Source of the DNA: Pseudomonadota bacterium
GTDB taxonomy: Bacteria > Pseudomonadota > Gammaproteobacteria > Pseudomonadales > Halieaceae
DNA: 6,055 bases
Reading direction: 5' to 3'
Assembly (NCBI GenBank): GCA_030591305.1
Contig: JAUVBI010000191.1
Span: forward strand, 1-6,055
Positions 1 through 6,055 of this stretch are shown here, piece by piece. The translations under genes were made by a program, and so were the position numbers. The notes below the pieces were generated by a model. It had not been told where the DNA came from and ran no database searches. It saw nothing but the letters and a program-made list of their open reading frames with translations. Every line of letters starts with the position of its first letter. Position 1 is the stretch's first letter.

Positions 1-702
1 CAGCACTGTTTGCTGGTTTGCCGAGAGAGTGACGTCGGGTTTGAAGTCACGGTTCGCCGTAGGGTCTGCTTCAATTTGCGTTGTGACTGCCACCAGCCCC
101 TCAATGACGCTTATGACACTACCAGAACCGGTCTGGCGTATATTAAATCGGGTTCCGAGCACTTGGACCATGCCACCGGTGGTCTGGACTGTCAGGGGGC
201 GGTCGGCATTGGGAGCTATATCAAAAAACGCTTCACCCCGCTTCAGCGTGAGCAGGCGGCGGGACTTTTCCATGCGAACCGACACCGCGGAGTTGGTGTT
301 CAGTTGCAGTAATGAGCCGTCTTCAAGCCTGAAATCACCCCGCTCACCGATAGCGGTAAAGTATTCAAATTCAGTCGTTGTGGGAGCTTGCAGGTAAAGA
401 AATGCGGCCAGGCTGACGATAAGCGTGATGGAAAAAAAAGCACCGACAGGGCCCCGGGCACGAAAAAAAGAGGCAAACCAATTGCCCTGGAGAGGCGTGT
501 CATCCAGTGGAAATTGTTTAACAACTTCCAGTTTTCCCCATAATTTCTCTATTTCGATGTAGGCTTTTTGGTTGGCATTGTCCGCATCCAGCCAGACAAA
601 AAAGGCAGATTTGGTTTTGTCTGCAATCTCGGGGGCATCCAGCTGCACAAACCAGCTGGTTGCTTCCTGCAGAGCAGTTTCTTTATTTTTCCTGAAGTTC
701 AT
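1..702 (-). CDS. FecR-family transmembrane anti-sigma regulator, 3' end missing
   Basis: The reading frame from the ATG at 702 stays open for 234 codons to the window edge, so the C-terminus is missing. Residues 8-55 match the N-terminal cytoplasmic domain of FecR proteins (DUF4880 type), with W17, the FFVWLDAD segment at 34-41, AY at 47-48 and W55. One hydrophobic segment at about 84-104 follows a basic stretch (FFRARG), which predicts a cytoplasmic N-terminus and a periplasmic remainder. Residues 116-206 carry the FecR domain signatures: GERGDFRLEDGS, LNTNSAV, RGEAFFDIA, VLGTRFNIR and VIEGLVAV. In this family the protein holds or activates its partner ECF sigma factor and senses ligand occupancy of a TonB-dependent receptor through its periplasmic C-terminus, which lies outside the window. 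It starts 71 bp downstream of the sigma-factor gene and is probably cotranscribed with it. An in-frame stop shortly upstream (minus strand 714-712) excludes a longer form. No good Shine-Dalgarno sequence is visible. The family call is secure; the inducing signal is unknown. Confidence 0.9.
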   Translation of the reverse strand, partial: MNFRKNKETALQEATSWFVQLDAPEIADKTKSAFFVWLDADNANQKAYIEIEKLWGKLEVVKQFPLDDTPLQGNWFASFFRARGPVGAFFSITLIVSLAAFLYLQAPTTTEFEYFTAIGERGDFRLEDGSLLQLNTNSAVSVRMEKSRRLLTLKRGEAFFDIAPNADRPLTVQTTGGMVQVLGTRFNIRQTGSGSVISVIEGLVAVTTQIEADPTANRDFKPDVTLSANQQTVL

Positions 703-773
703 GTTTCGGGGTCATTAGTCTGAAGTATTACCTGCGTCCCAGTATAACAACTGGTGAGCCGTTTACCTCACAA

Positions 774-1295
774 CTAATTTGAGCCCCACTGGACTTTTTT
801 TCGGCATTGTTCCAACGCTTTGATCATGTACTTCTCTACAGTGCTCACAGAAACATCCAGTTCAGCAGCAATTTGTTGGTATGTCATCTGGCCAGATCGG
901 TGCAACAAAAAAGCACGGCGGCATTTTTTCGGCAGGCTATTGAGGGCTTTTTCAACCTGCTGTAGTTGTTGCCTGGCTGCCGCAGCCCGTTCGGGTGAGG
1001 CAAGTGCGCCATCCTGCTCGGGGTTGGCCGCCAACGCCACACTGCGCTGGTAAAGATCCTGTCGCTTTTTCTTTCTAATCCGGTTGAGGGCGAGATTTGA
1101 GGCGGTTTGGAACAAGTAGGCGCGGGCGTGCTCCAGTTCCTCTGCATTTTTTGCCTTCATAACATTATAAAAGGCATCCTGGGCGAGGTCTTGCGCCTCC
1201 TCGTAGTCGGTAAATTTAGAGCTCAAAAAGCGCACAAGGCTGTCGTAATTCTGCTGGAAAAACAGCTGGAAATAACTGTTACTGCTTTCTTTCAT
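774..1295 (-). CDS. ECF RNA polymerase sigma factor, FecI-like
   Basis: This 173-residue protein has the usual size of an ECF sigma factor. Region 2 spans about residues 12-78: AQDLAQDAFYNVM (34-46) matches the core-polymerase-binding helix of region 2.2, and ARAYLFQTASNLALNRIRKKKR (57-78), ending in a basic run, matches regions 2.3-2.4 that melt and read the -10 element. A Q/A-rich linker (about 79-112) leads to region 4 at 113-165, with LPKKCRRAFLLHRSGQMTYQQIAAELDVSVSTVEKYM (121-157) forming the helix-turn-helix that reads the -35 element. The wording of this segment is typical of the FecI subgroup. The FecR-family gene follows directly, as expected for a surface-signalling pair. AGGAG at 1311-1307 lies 11 nt before the ATG, a somewhat long spacing. 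The likely role is to switch on a TonB-dependent uptake operon when FecR relays the signal. Its targets cannot be seen here. There is no sign of damage. Confidence 0.93.
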   Translation of the reverse strand: MKESSNSYFQLFFQQNYDSLVRFLSSKFTDYEEAQDLAQDAFYNVMKAKNAEELEHARAYLFQTASNLALNRIRKKKRQDLYQRSVALAANPEQDGALASPERAAAARQQLQQVEKALNSLPKKCRRAFLLHRSGQMTYQQIAAELDVSVSTVEKYMIKALEQCRKKVQWGSN

Positions 1296-1427
1296 GCAGG
1301 TTTCATCTCCTGTCCAGTTTGCAGTGCTGTTATCGGCCCCTGAGCATTTGCATGAGCTCTGCTCTATAGGGGAGATCTATCGAGTAAATATAATACACAA
1401 TAAGAGCCAAGATCAAGTATTCTGTAT
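1296..1427 (-). promoter_or_regulatory. Intergenic leader and promoter region of the sigma-factor gene
   Basis: This 132-bp stretch lies between the stop of the hydratase-dehydrogenase gene and the sigma-factor start, both on the minus strand. A candidate housekeeping promoter reads TTGATC (1416-1411), an 18-bp spacer, then TATATT (1392-1387). That predicts a start near 1380 and a leader of about 85 nt. The surrounding DNA (1381-1430) is AT-rich. No hairpin followed by a U-run is present, so readthrough from the upstream gene is possible. No convincing Fur box was found, although Fur control would be expected if the pair serves iron uptake. The promoter call rests on hexamer similarity only. 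Confidence 0.4.
1337..1372. repeat. Imperfect inverted repeat, possible leader stem-loop
   Basis: On the plus strand CCCCTGAGCA (1337-1346) faces TGCTC-TAT-AGGGG (1360-1372), giving ten base pairs interrupted by a 3-nt bulge, with a 13-nt loop. In a minus-strand transcript it would form CCCCU-(AUA)-GAGCA / UGCUC-AGGGG, beginning a few nucleotides after the start predicted near 1380. No T-run follows on either strand, so it is not a standard intrinsic terminator. It could be an RNA structure in the sigma-factor leader or a protein-binding site on DNA. Confidence 0.4.
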
Positions 1428-3518
1428 CTAATTAAGTGAGCCCAATGTCATGCTGGCTTCACTGATTTCCAGTATCAGCGCCGAGGGCTCCCAGCAGGGG
1501 TCACCCGTCAACGCTTTCAGGGCATTCAGTTTGTCGATGACAATATCAAGACCCAGCGTGTCGGCGTAATACATGGGCCCGCCGCGCCAGGCTGGAAAGC
1601 CGTAGCCATTGAGGTAGACAATATCAATATCTGATGGCCGCGCTGCAATGCCTTCCTTCAATATAGCGGCGCCTTCATTGACCAGCGCCAGAATGAGCCT
1701 TTCTACAATTTCAGTATCATTTATCTCACGTCTTTCGACATTCCATTGGGCCGCTATAGTCTCTATGAGGGAAATGACTTCTGGGTCGGATTGGCGCTCG
1801 CGTGTTTGTGCATCGTAGCGGTAGTAGCCGGCCCCGGTTTTTTGTCCCAGACGCTCCATTTCAACGAGAGTATCGGCGAGAGTTGACTCTTTAATAGAGC
1901 GTGACTCTATACCCTGGTCTCGGCGGGAGCGATAGCCTATATCCAGCCCCGCGAGGTCGCCGACCGCGATAGGGCCCATGGCCATCCCCCAGGTTTGCAT
2001 TGCCTGGTCTATCTGTTCTGGGCTGGCACCTTCCAGCAGCAATAGCTGGGCCTGACGAGCATAGCCCTTTAGCATTCTATTGCCCACAAAGCCGTTGCAG
2101 ACACCAACTGCTACAGGAATTTTGCCTATTTTTTTAGCCAGTTTCATAAAGGTTTGTACCACTTCTGGTGAGGTCTTTTTGGTGCGTACCACCTCGAGTA
2201 ATTTCATGACATTGGCAGGGCTGAAAAAGTGGGCGCCTATAACCTGCTGTGGTCGGCTGGTTGTGGCGGCGATTTCATCAACATTAAGGTAGGAGGTATT
2301 AGTGGCCAGAATACAGCCGGGTTTGCAGCTGGCATCGAGCTTGGCAAAAACCTCTTTTTTAATGTCCATATTTTCGAATACGGCCTCAATAACAACATCG
2401 ACATCGCTAATATCGGCGTAGTTTGTGGTGCCGGAGAAGTTGGCTAAAAAGGCATCTGCCTGTTCTTGCGAGAAGCGGCCGCGCTTTACGGAGGTGGCAT
2501 AGTTCTTTTTAATGGTCGCCATGCCGCGGTCCAAAAATTCTTGTTGTGTCTCTACCAGAGTAACGGGAATGCTGGCATTGGCCAGGCACATAGCTATACC
2601 GCCCCCCATGGTTCCAGCGCCTACAACAGCTACAGATTGCACCGGTAGAACCGGGGTGTCCTTTGGAATATCAGCAAGTTTTCCGGTGGCCCGTTCAGCA
2701 AAAAATACATATTGCATGGCTGAGGCCTGGGGTGAGTTGCGGCATTCTATAAAACGCTCTCGCTCTACCGCCTGCCCCTCATCTATGTCTGTATGAGTGG
2801 CCAGTTCTACCAATTCAATGATGAATCCCGGGGCAATCTGGCCGCGAGATTTACGGGCAATTTTATTGCGATATTGATCATAAAAATCAACTGAATCCGG
2901 TGCGTCTGCGCGCTGTGCTCCTGTGGGGCGCACAGGTGCACCCTCTACAATCAAACGATTGGCGTAGTCGATGGCAGTGCTTTCCAGTTCGCCTTCGAGT
3001 GTTTCATCTACCAGCCCCAACTCCCGCGCTTTGTGTGCCGATATGGGTGTGCCGCTTGTCATCATGTCCAGTGCAGCCTCTACGCCCACCACTCGGGGTA
3101 AGCGCTGGGTGCCACCAGCACCGGGTAGCAGGCCCAGCTTGACCTCTGGTAATCCCAGCTTTGTGGTGGCGACAGCGCAGCGATAGTGAGCCGACAGGGC
3201 CACTTCCAGTCCGCCTCCGAGAGCGTTGCCGTGCAGGGCCGCTATCACGGGTTTGGGAAAGTTCTCTATGGCTGCAATAACATCGGGCAGGTGGGGCTCC
3301 AGGGGGGGCTTCCCGAACTCCGTAATATCGGCACCGGCGATAAAGGTGCGGCCTCGGCATAGAATTAACAGGGCTAGACTTGTATCCTTTGCAGCCTGCG
3401 CCAGCGCCGCCATTAACCCGGCTCTAACAGGGTGAGAGAGTGCATTTACTGGGGGGTTGTCAATGTGGATAATGCCAAGTTGATTCTGTAACTGGTAGCT
3501 GACGACTGGCTTGTTCAT
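1428..3518 (-). CDS. Bifunctional enoyl-CoA hydratase / 3-hydroxyacyl-CoA dehydrogenase
   Basis: This 696-residue multifunctional enzyme should hydrate trans-2-enoyl-CoA and oxidise the resulting 3-hydroxyacyl-CoA with NAD+. The N-terminal crotonase domain (about 5-190) has the oxyanion-hole region FIAGADI (59-65) and both hydratase glutamates, E105 in GGGLE and E125 in [20 protein letters not shown]. The dehydrogenase Rossmann domain (about 293-475) has GAGTMG at 300-305 and acidic E323 at the end of the second strand, which favours NAD. Catalytic H430 (GAHFFSP), E442 and N480 (GNRM) are present. Two C-terminal helical dehydrogenase domains follow (about 476-570 and 605-690), the second with the signature [17 protein letters not shown]. 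The order matches FadB, FadJ and peroxisomal MFE-1; at 696 residues it is slightly shorter than FadB or FadJ. The ATG at 3518 is preferred over the in-frame TTG at 3524 because GAG sits 8 nt before it. It is divergent from paaZ, so it may do the PaaF plus PaaH steps, or plain fatty-acid oxidation. Function is secure; the substrate is not. Confidence 0.93.
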   Translation of the reverse strand: MNKPVVSYQLQNQLGIIHIDNPPVNALSHPVRAGLMAALAQAAKDTSLALLILCRGRTFIAGADITEFGKPPLEPHLPDVIAAIENFPKPVIAALHGNALGGGLEVALSAHYRCAVATTKLGLPEVKLGLLPGAGGTQRLPRVVGVEAALDMMTSGTPISAHKARELGLVDETLEGELESTAIDYANRLIVEGAPVRPTGAQRADAPDSVDFYDQYRNKIARKSRGQIAPGFIIELVELATHTDIDEGQAVERERFIECRNSPQASAMQYVFFAERATGKLADIPKDTPVLPVQSVAVVGAGTMGGGIAMCLANASIPVTLVETQQEFLDRGMATIKKNYATSVKRGRFSQEQADAFLANFSGTTNYADISDVDVVIEAVFENMDIKKEVFAKLDASCKPGCILATNTSYLNVDEIAATTSRPQQVIGAHFFSPANVMKLLEVVRTKKTSPEVVQTFMKLAKKIGKIPVAVGVCNGFVGNRMLKGYARQAQLLLLEGASPEQIDQAMQTWGMAMGPIAVGDLAGLDIGYRSRRDQGIESRSIKESTLADTLVEMERLGQKTGAGYYRYDAQTRERQSDPEVISLIETIAAQWNVERREINDTEIVERLILALVNEGAAILKEGIAARPSDIDIVYLNGYGFPAWRGGPMYYADTLGLDIVIDKLNALKALTGDPCWEPSALILEISEASMTLGSLN

Positions 3519-3565
3519 ATTCAATTCTCAGTTGTTATTATTTCACCTGCCCAGAGGCAAAGTAT

Positions 3566-3599
3566 TACATAAAATATCAAATGCCGGTATAGTTATGTA
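3566..3599. repeat. 7-bp inverted repeat, possible operator
   Basis: TACATAA (3566-3572) is repeated in inverse orientation as TTATGTA (3593-3599), with 20 bp between the arms and about 27 bp from centre to centre. The arms overlap the proposed paaZ -35 hexamer and the end of its -10 hexamer, where a repressor would be effective. The arms are AT-rich and short, so chance is a real alternative. Confidence 0.25.
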
Positions 3600-3637
3600 T
3601 CATATTGGCTTTCGTTACGCATTATACTAATAAACAA

Positions 3638-3643
3638 AGAGGA
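3638..3643 (+). promoter_or_regulatory. Ribosome binding site of paaZ
   Basis: AGAGGA lies 6 nt before the ATG at 3650. It decides the start: the frame is open upstream to a TTG at 3605, but that codon has no Shine-Dalgarno sequence, and the extra 15 residues look nothing like a PaaZ N-terminus. Confidence 0.8.
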
Positions 3644-3649
3644 CAGGTG

Positions 3650-5692
3650 ATGAAGTTACAAAGTTATGTAGCGGGAGAATGGCGCACCGGCGAAAGTGAC
3701 GGGGTGACGCTGTCTGATGCCGTCACTGGCGAGAGTATCTATGAGGTGAGCAGTGCAGGCTTGGACTTTGCCGGTATAGCACGCTATGGCCGCGAAGTGG
3801 GCAGCCCGGCTTTAAGAAAGCTGACCTTTCATGACAGGGCTCTGGCACTGAAAGCCATGGCCAAACACCTGATATCCAAAAAAGAGGAATTTTATACACT
3901 CTCTGCCCGCACGGGTGCCAGCCGATCTGACGGATGGATAGACATAGAGGGTGGTATTGGCACCGTGTTCAGTTTCGCCAGCCTGGTAACCCGGGAGTTC
4001 CCCAATGATGTGGTGATGGTTGAGGGCGATATTGAGCGTCTGTCGGCCAATGGTACCTTTGTGGGTCGCCATATTCTCTCGCCCAAGCCGGGTGTCGCCG
4101 TCCATATCAATGCTTATAATTTTCCCTGCTGGGGTATGTTGGAAAAGATTGCCCCAAGCCTTGCGGCGGGTATGCCTGTCATAATTAAGCCCGCTACACC
4201 GGGCTCATACCTGGCGGAGGCCATGGTGCGCGAGATGATCGCCGGAGAGTTTTTCCCCGAGGGCGCCATACAATTAATTTGCGGTAGTGCCGGAGATTTA
4301 CTGGACCACCTGGAAGAGCAGGATGTGGTGACATTTACCGGGTCTGCCAGCACCGGGCACAAGCTTAGAAGCCACCCGAATATAGTTGCTAAATCTATTC
4401 CATTCACCATGGAGGCCGATTCTCTCAACTGTGCCATTCTCGGCAAGTCGGTTGCGGAGGACGATGAGGAGTTCGGGCTCTTCATTAAAGAGGTTGCAAA
4501 AGAGATGACCACCAAGGCGGGGCAGAAGTGCACGGCCATTCGGCGTGTCATTGTGCCTGCAGAAAAAATGGAGGCTGTGACAGAGGCGCTGCGGCAACGT
4601 CTGTCTAAAGCGGTATTGGGTGACCCATCGGTCGACGGTGTGCGTATGGGCCCCCTGATAGGTCGAGACCAGGCGCGGGATGTGCAGGCCAAGGTCGATC
4701 AACTGGCCACTGAATGTGAGGTGATATTGGGCGGCACCAGTGACTTCGCTATAGAGGGTGCTGATAACAGCAGTGGTGCTTTTTATCCGGTTACATTGCT
4801 GCGCTGTGATGACCCTTTAAATAAAAAATTGGTGCATGGTGTAGAGGCCTTCGGGCCAGTTAGTACGTTGATGCCCTATGACAGCCTCGAGGATGCCGTC
4901 ACTATTGCCCAGTTGGGCAAGGGCAGCCTGGTGGGCTCCCTTTACACCTATGATGATGCCGAGGCGCGGCAGATTATTCTTGCCGCCGCTCCCTGGCACG
5001 GTCGTATGTTAATTCTGAACCGAGATTGTGCCGGTGAGTCAACCGGGCATGGTTCACCATTGGCCAATCTTATTCACGGCGGCCCCGGTCGTGCCGGTGG
5101 CGGCGAAGAGTTGGGGGGTGCCCGTGCAGTAAAACACTATATGCAGCGCACAGCTCTACAGGGTTCGCCCACTACCCTGATGGCCATTACCGGCGAGTAT
5201 CACCCCGGTGCACGGGTATATAGCGATGATATACACCCCTTCAAAAAGTATTTTGAAGACCTCACCATTGGTGAAACACTGATTACCCACAGGCGCACTG
5301 TCACTGAGGCAGATATTGTCAATTTTGGTTGCATCAGTGGTGATCATTTTTATGCGCACTTCGATGAGATCGCCGCTAAAGACTCGTTTTTCGGCAAGCG
5401 AGTGGCACATGGTTATTTTATTATTTCAGCGGCAGCGGGAATGTTTGTAGAACCTTCACCCGGTCCGGTGATTGCAAACTATGGTCTGGAGAATTTACGC
5501 TTTATAGAGCCGGTTGCTCCGGGTGACACCATTCGGGTGAAGCTGTCTGTGAAACGAAAGGTTAAAAAAGCCCCCAGGCCGGGTGAACAGGCAACTGGTG
5601 TGGTTGTGTGGGCTATTGAAGTCAGCAACCAGCACGAAGAGGCAGTGGCTGTTTACGACATATTGACCTTAGTGGCGCAGCGCGACGCCTGA
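3650..5692 (+). CDS. paaZ: PaaZ: oxepin-CoA hydrolase / semialdehyde dehydrogenase
   Basis: This bifunctional enzyme of aerobic phenylacetate catabolism has 680 residues, against 681 in E. coli as I recall. The C-terminal hydratase domain opens the ring of oxepin-CoA to a reactive semialdehyde. The N-terminal aldehyde dehydrogenase oxidises it, with NADP+ in the E. coli enzyme, to 3-oxo-5,6-dehydrosuberyl-CoA. The dehydrogenase domain (about 1-520) shows [27 protein letters not shown] (229-236), general-base E255 in TMEADSLNC and nucleophile C294 in [16 protein letters not shown] and [15 protein letters not shown] lie near its end. The hydratase domain (about 529-680, MaoC/R-hydratase type) begins at [10 protein letters not shown] and carries the dyad D565 and H570 in SGDHFYAH, then [11 protein letters not shown] and [18 protein letters not shown]. 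All catalytic residues are intact, so both activities are predicted. The fusion is normal for the family. It leads an operon with paaG, 31 bp downstream, and is divergent from the hydratase-dehydrogenase gene. Identification is very secure. Confidence 0.97.
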   Translation: MKLQSYVAGEWRTGESDGVTLSDAVTGESIYEVSSAGLDFAGIARYGREVGSPALRKLTFHDRALALKAMAKHLISKKEEFYTLSARTGASRSDGWIDIEGGIGTVFSFASLVTREFPNDVVMVEGDIERLSANGTFVGRHILSPKPGVAVHINAYNFPCWGMLEKIAPSLAAGMPVIIKPATPGSYLAEAMVREMIAGEFFPEGAIQLICGSAGDLLDHLEEQDVVTFTGSASTGHKLRSHPNIVAKSIPFTMEADSLNCAILGKSVAEDDEEFGLFIKEVAKEMTTKAGQKCTAIRRVIVPAEKMEAVTEALRQRLSKAVLGDPSVDGVRMGPLIGRDQARDVQAKVDQLATECEVILGGTSDFAIEGADNSSGAFYPVTLLRCDDPLNKKLVHGVEAFGPVSTLMPYDSLEDAVTIAQLGKGSLVGSLYTYDDAEARQIILAAAPWHGRMLILNRDCAGESTGHGSPLANLIHGGPGRAGGGEELGGARAVKHYMQRTALQGSPTTLMAITGEYHPGARVYSDDIHPFKKYFEDLTIGETLITHRRTVTEADIVNFGCISGDHFYAHFDEIAAKDSFFGKRVAHGYFIISAAAGMFVEPSPGPVIANYGLENLRFIEPVAPGDTIRVKLSVKRKVKKAPRPGEQATGVVVWAIEVSNQHEEAVAVYDILTLVAQRDA

Positions 5693-5723
5693 GTTACAGC
5701 CGTAGAGACAAGAGAGAGACATA

Positions 5724-6055
5724 ATGAGTTATAAGAATATTGAATTTGCTATCGACAAGGGCGTTGCTGTACTGACGTTGAGCCGCCCCGATGCACTAAA
5801 CAGTTTCACCGCTGAAATGCACGGTGAAGTGCGTGAGGTGCTGACCCAGGCAGCGGAAGATAAATTGGTACGAGCGGTATTAATCACCGGTAATGGCCGG
5901 GGTTTTTGTGCTGGGCAGGACCTCAATGACCGCTCTGTGACAGCAGGGGCAGAGTTGCCCGACCTGGGTGATTCTGTCGAGAAATATTACAGCCCGTTGA
6001 TCTTGCAAATCACCACCATGGAAAAGCCAGTGATTTGTGCAGTGAACGGTGTGGC
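5724..6055 (+). CDS. paaG: PaaG: epoxyphenylacetyl-CoA isomerase, 3' end missing
   Basis: The frame opens with the ATG at 5724 and runs 110 codons to the window edge. It is the N-terminal part of a crotonase-fold enzyme of normally about 260 residues. In the phenylacetate pathway PaaG isomerises the ring 1,2-epoxide of phenylacetyl-CoA to oxepin-CoA, the substrate of PaaZ, and later moves a double bond in 3,4-dehydroadipyl-CoA. The sequence shows RPDALNSF (21-28), the oxyanion-hole and CoA-binding segment GRGFCAGQDLNDR (58-70), PDLGDSVEKYY, and KPVICAVNGVA at the end. The GQDLNDR and PDLG-SVE wording is characteristic of PaaG rather than of general enoyl-CoA hydratases. The catalytic aspartate lies beyond the edge and cannot be checked. 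A weak purine-rich ribosome site (GAGAGAGA, 5712-5719) precedes the start. The 31-bp gap after paaZ contains no terminator, so the two genes are very likely one transcript. Identification is strong despite truncation. Confidence 0.92.
   Translation, partial: MSYKNIEFAIDKGVAVLTLSRPDALNSFTAEMHGEVREVLTQAAEDKLVRAVLITGNGRGFCAGQDLNDRSVTAGAELPDLGDSVEKYYSPLILQITTMEKPVICAVNGV

Larger units (their letters stand above)
3519..3649. promoter_or_regulatory. Divergent promoter region between the fused enzyme gene and paaZ
   Basis: This 131-bp AT-rich gap must carry the promoters for both flanking transcription units. For paaZ the best-looking pair is ATTACA (3564-3569), an 18-bp spacer, then TATAGT (3588-3593). 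A second -10-like box, TATACT (3623-3628), lacks a good -35 and would leave only a 15-nt leader. On the minus strand TATAAT (3626-3621) overlaps that box, and TATGAT (3604-3599) is another candidate; neither has a clear -35. I could not match a known PaaX or PaaR operator. Start sites are therefore unresolved. Confidence 0.6.

Noticed and set aside
10..397. Two plus-strand open frames at the left edge
   Set aside because: Both are antisense to the FecR-type gene, whose conserved motifs run continuously across the same bases on the minus strand.
739..754. CCAGT-ATAACA-ACTGG inverted repeat between the sigma-factor and FecR-type genes
   Set aside because: The stem has only 5 bp and no T-run follows, so it does not qualify as a terminator and may be chance.
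1296..1310. Five-codon mini-frame (ATG AAA CCT GCA TGA) overlapping the sigma-factor start
   Set aside because: Its ATG directly abuts AGGAG with no spacing, so translation there is unlikely. The overlap is probably incidental.
1381..1427. Possible Fur box in the AT-rich DNA upstream of the sigma-factor gene
   Set aside because: The repeated GATAAT-like hexamers of a Fur site are not present in recognisable array; only general AT-richness is seen.
3004..3360. Open frame of 118 codons overlapping the hydratase domain in another frame of the same strand
   Set aside because: It lies wholly within the conserved crotonase domain, and its Arg/Pro/Gly-rich product is typical of a shifted-frame reading.
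3519..3524. TTG start two codons upstream of the hydratase-dehydrogenase ATG
   Set aside because: The only purine-rich stretch (GAGAA) is immediately adjacent to the TTG but suitably spaced from the ATG at 3518.
3605..3649. In-frame TTG start extending PaaZ by 15 residues
   Set aside because: It has no ribosome binding site, while the ATG at 3650 has AGAGGA at good spacing and gives a protein that aligns with PaaZ from its first residues.
4114..4692. Long minus-strand open frame inside paaZ (192 codons)
   Set aside because: It is an antisense shadow of a strongly conserved gene. Its translation resembles no family I know and has no ribosome binding site of note.

Overview
The window holds five protein-coding genes and no RNA gene, insertion sequence or CRISPR array. 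It looks like a chromosomal stretch of a free-living gammaproteobacterium of moderate GC content. The PaaZ and PaaG sequences resemble, motif for motif, the Escherichia coli proteins as I remember them, and FecI/FecR pairs are common in aquatic gammaproteobacteria. A marine group such as the Cellvibrionales is a guess the sequence alone cannot confirm. Layout: the left part (1-1295, minus strand) is a cell-surface signalling pair, an ECF sigma factor of the FecI type followed by a FecR-type transmembrane anti-sigma regulator. The FecR gene runs off the left edge, and a TonB-dependent receptor would be expected just beyond it. The middle (1428-3518, minus strand) is a two-domain beta-oxidation enzyme, an enoyl-CoA hydratase fused to an NAD-dependent 3-hydroxyacyl-CoA dehydrogenase. 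The right part (3650-6055, plus strand) is the start of a phenylacetate (paa) catabolic operon: paaZ complete, then paaG cut by the right edge. A 131-bp divergent intergenic region (3519-3649) separates the fused enzyme from paaZ and must hold the promoters for both directions. How the genes work together: in the aerobic phenylacetyl-CoA pathway, PaaG converts the ring 1,2-epoxide to oxepin-CoA. PaaZ then opens the oxepin ring and oxidises the resulting semialdehyde. After thiolysis, PaaG shifts a double bond, and a hydratase (normally PaaF) plus a dehydrogenase (normally PaaH) finish the chain. The divergent enzyme carries both of these last two activities in one polypeptide, so it could serve this pathway, general fatty-acid oxidation, or both. 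The FecI/FecR pair appears to be an unrelated neighbour, probably concerned with TonB-dependent uptake. Nothing here amounts to a clearly new system. The points worth a second look are the PaaF+PaaH-like fusion divergent from paaZ, possible regulatory symmetry in the divergent region, and a bulged inverted repeat in the presumed leader of the sigma-factor mRNA.
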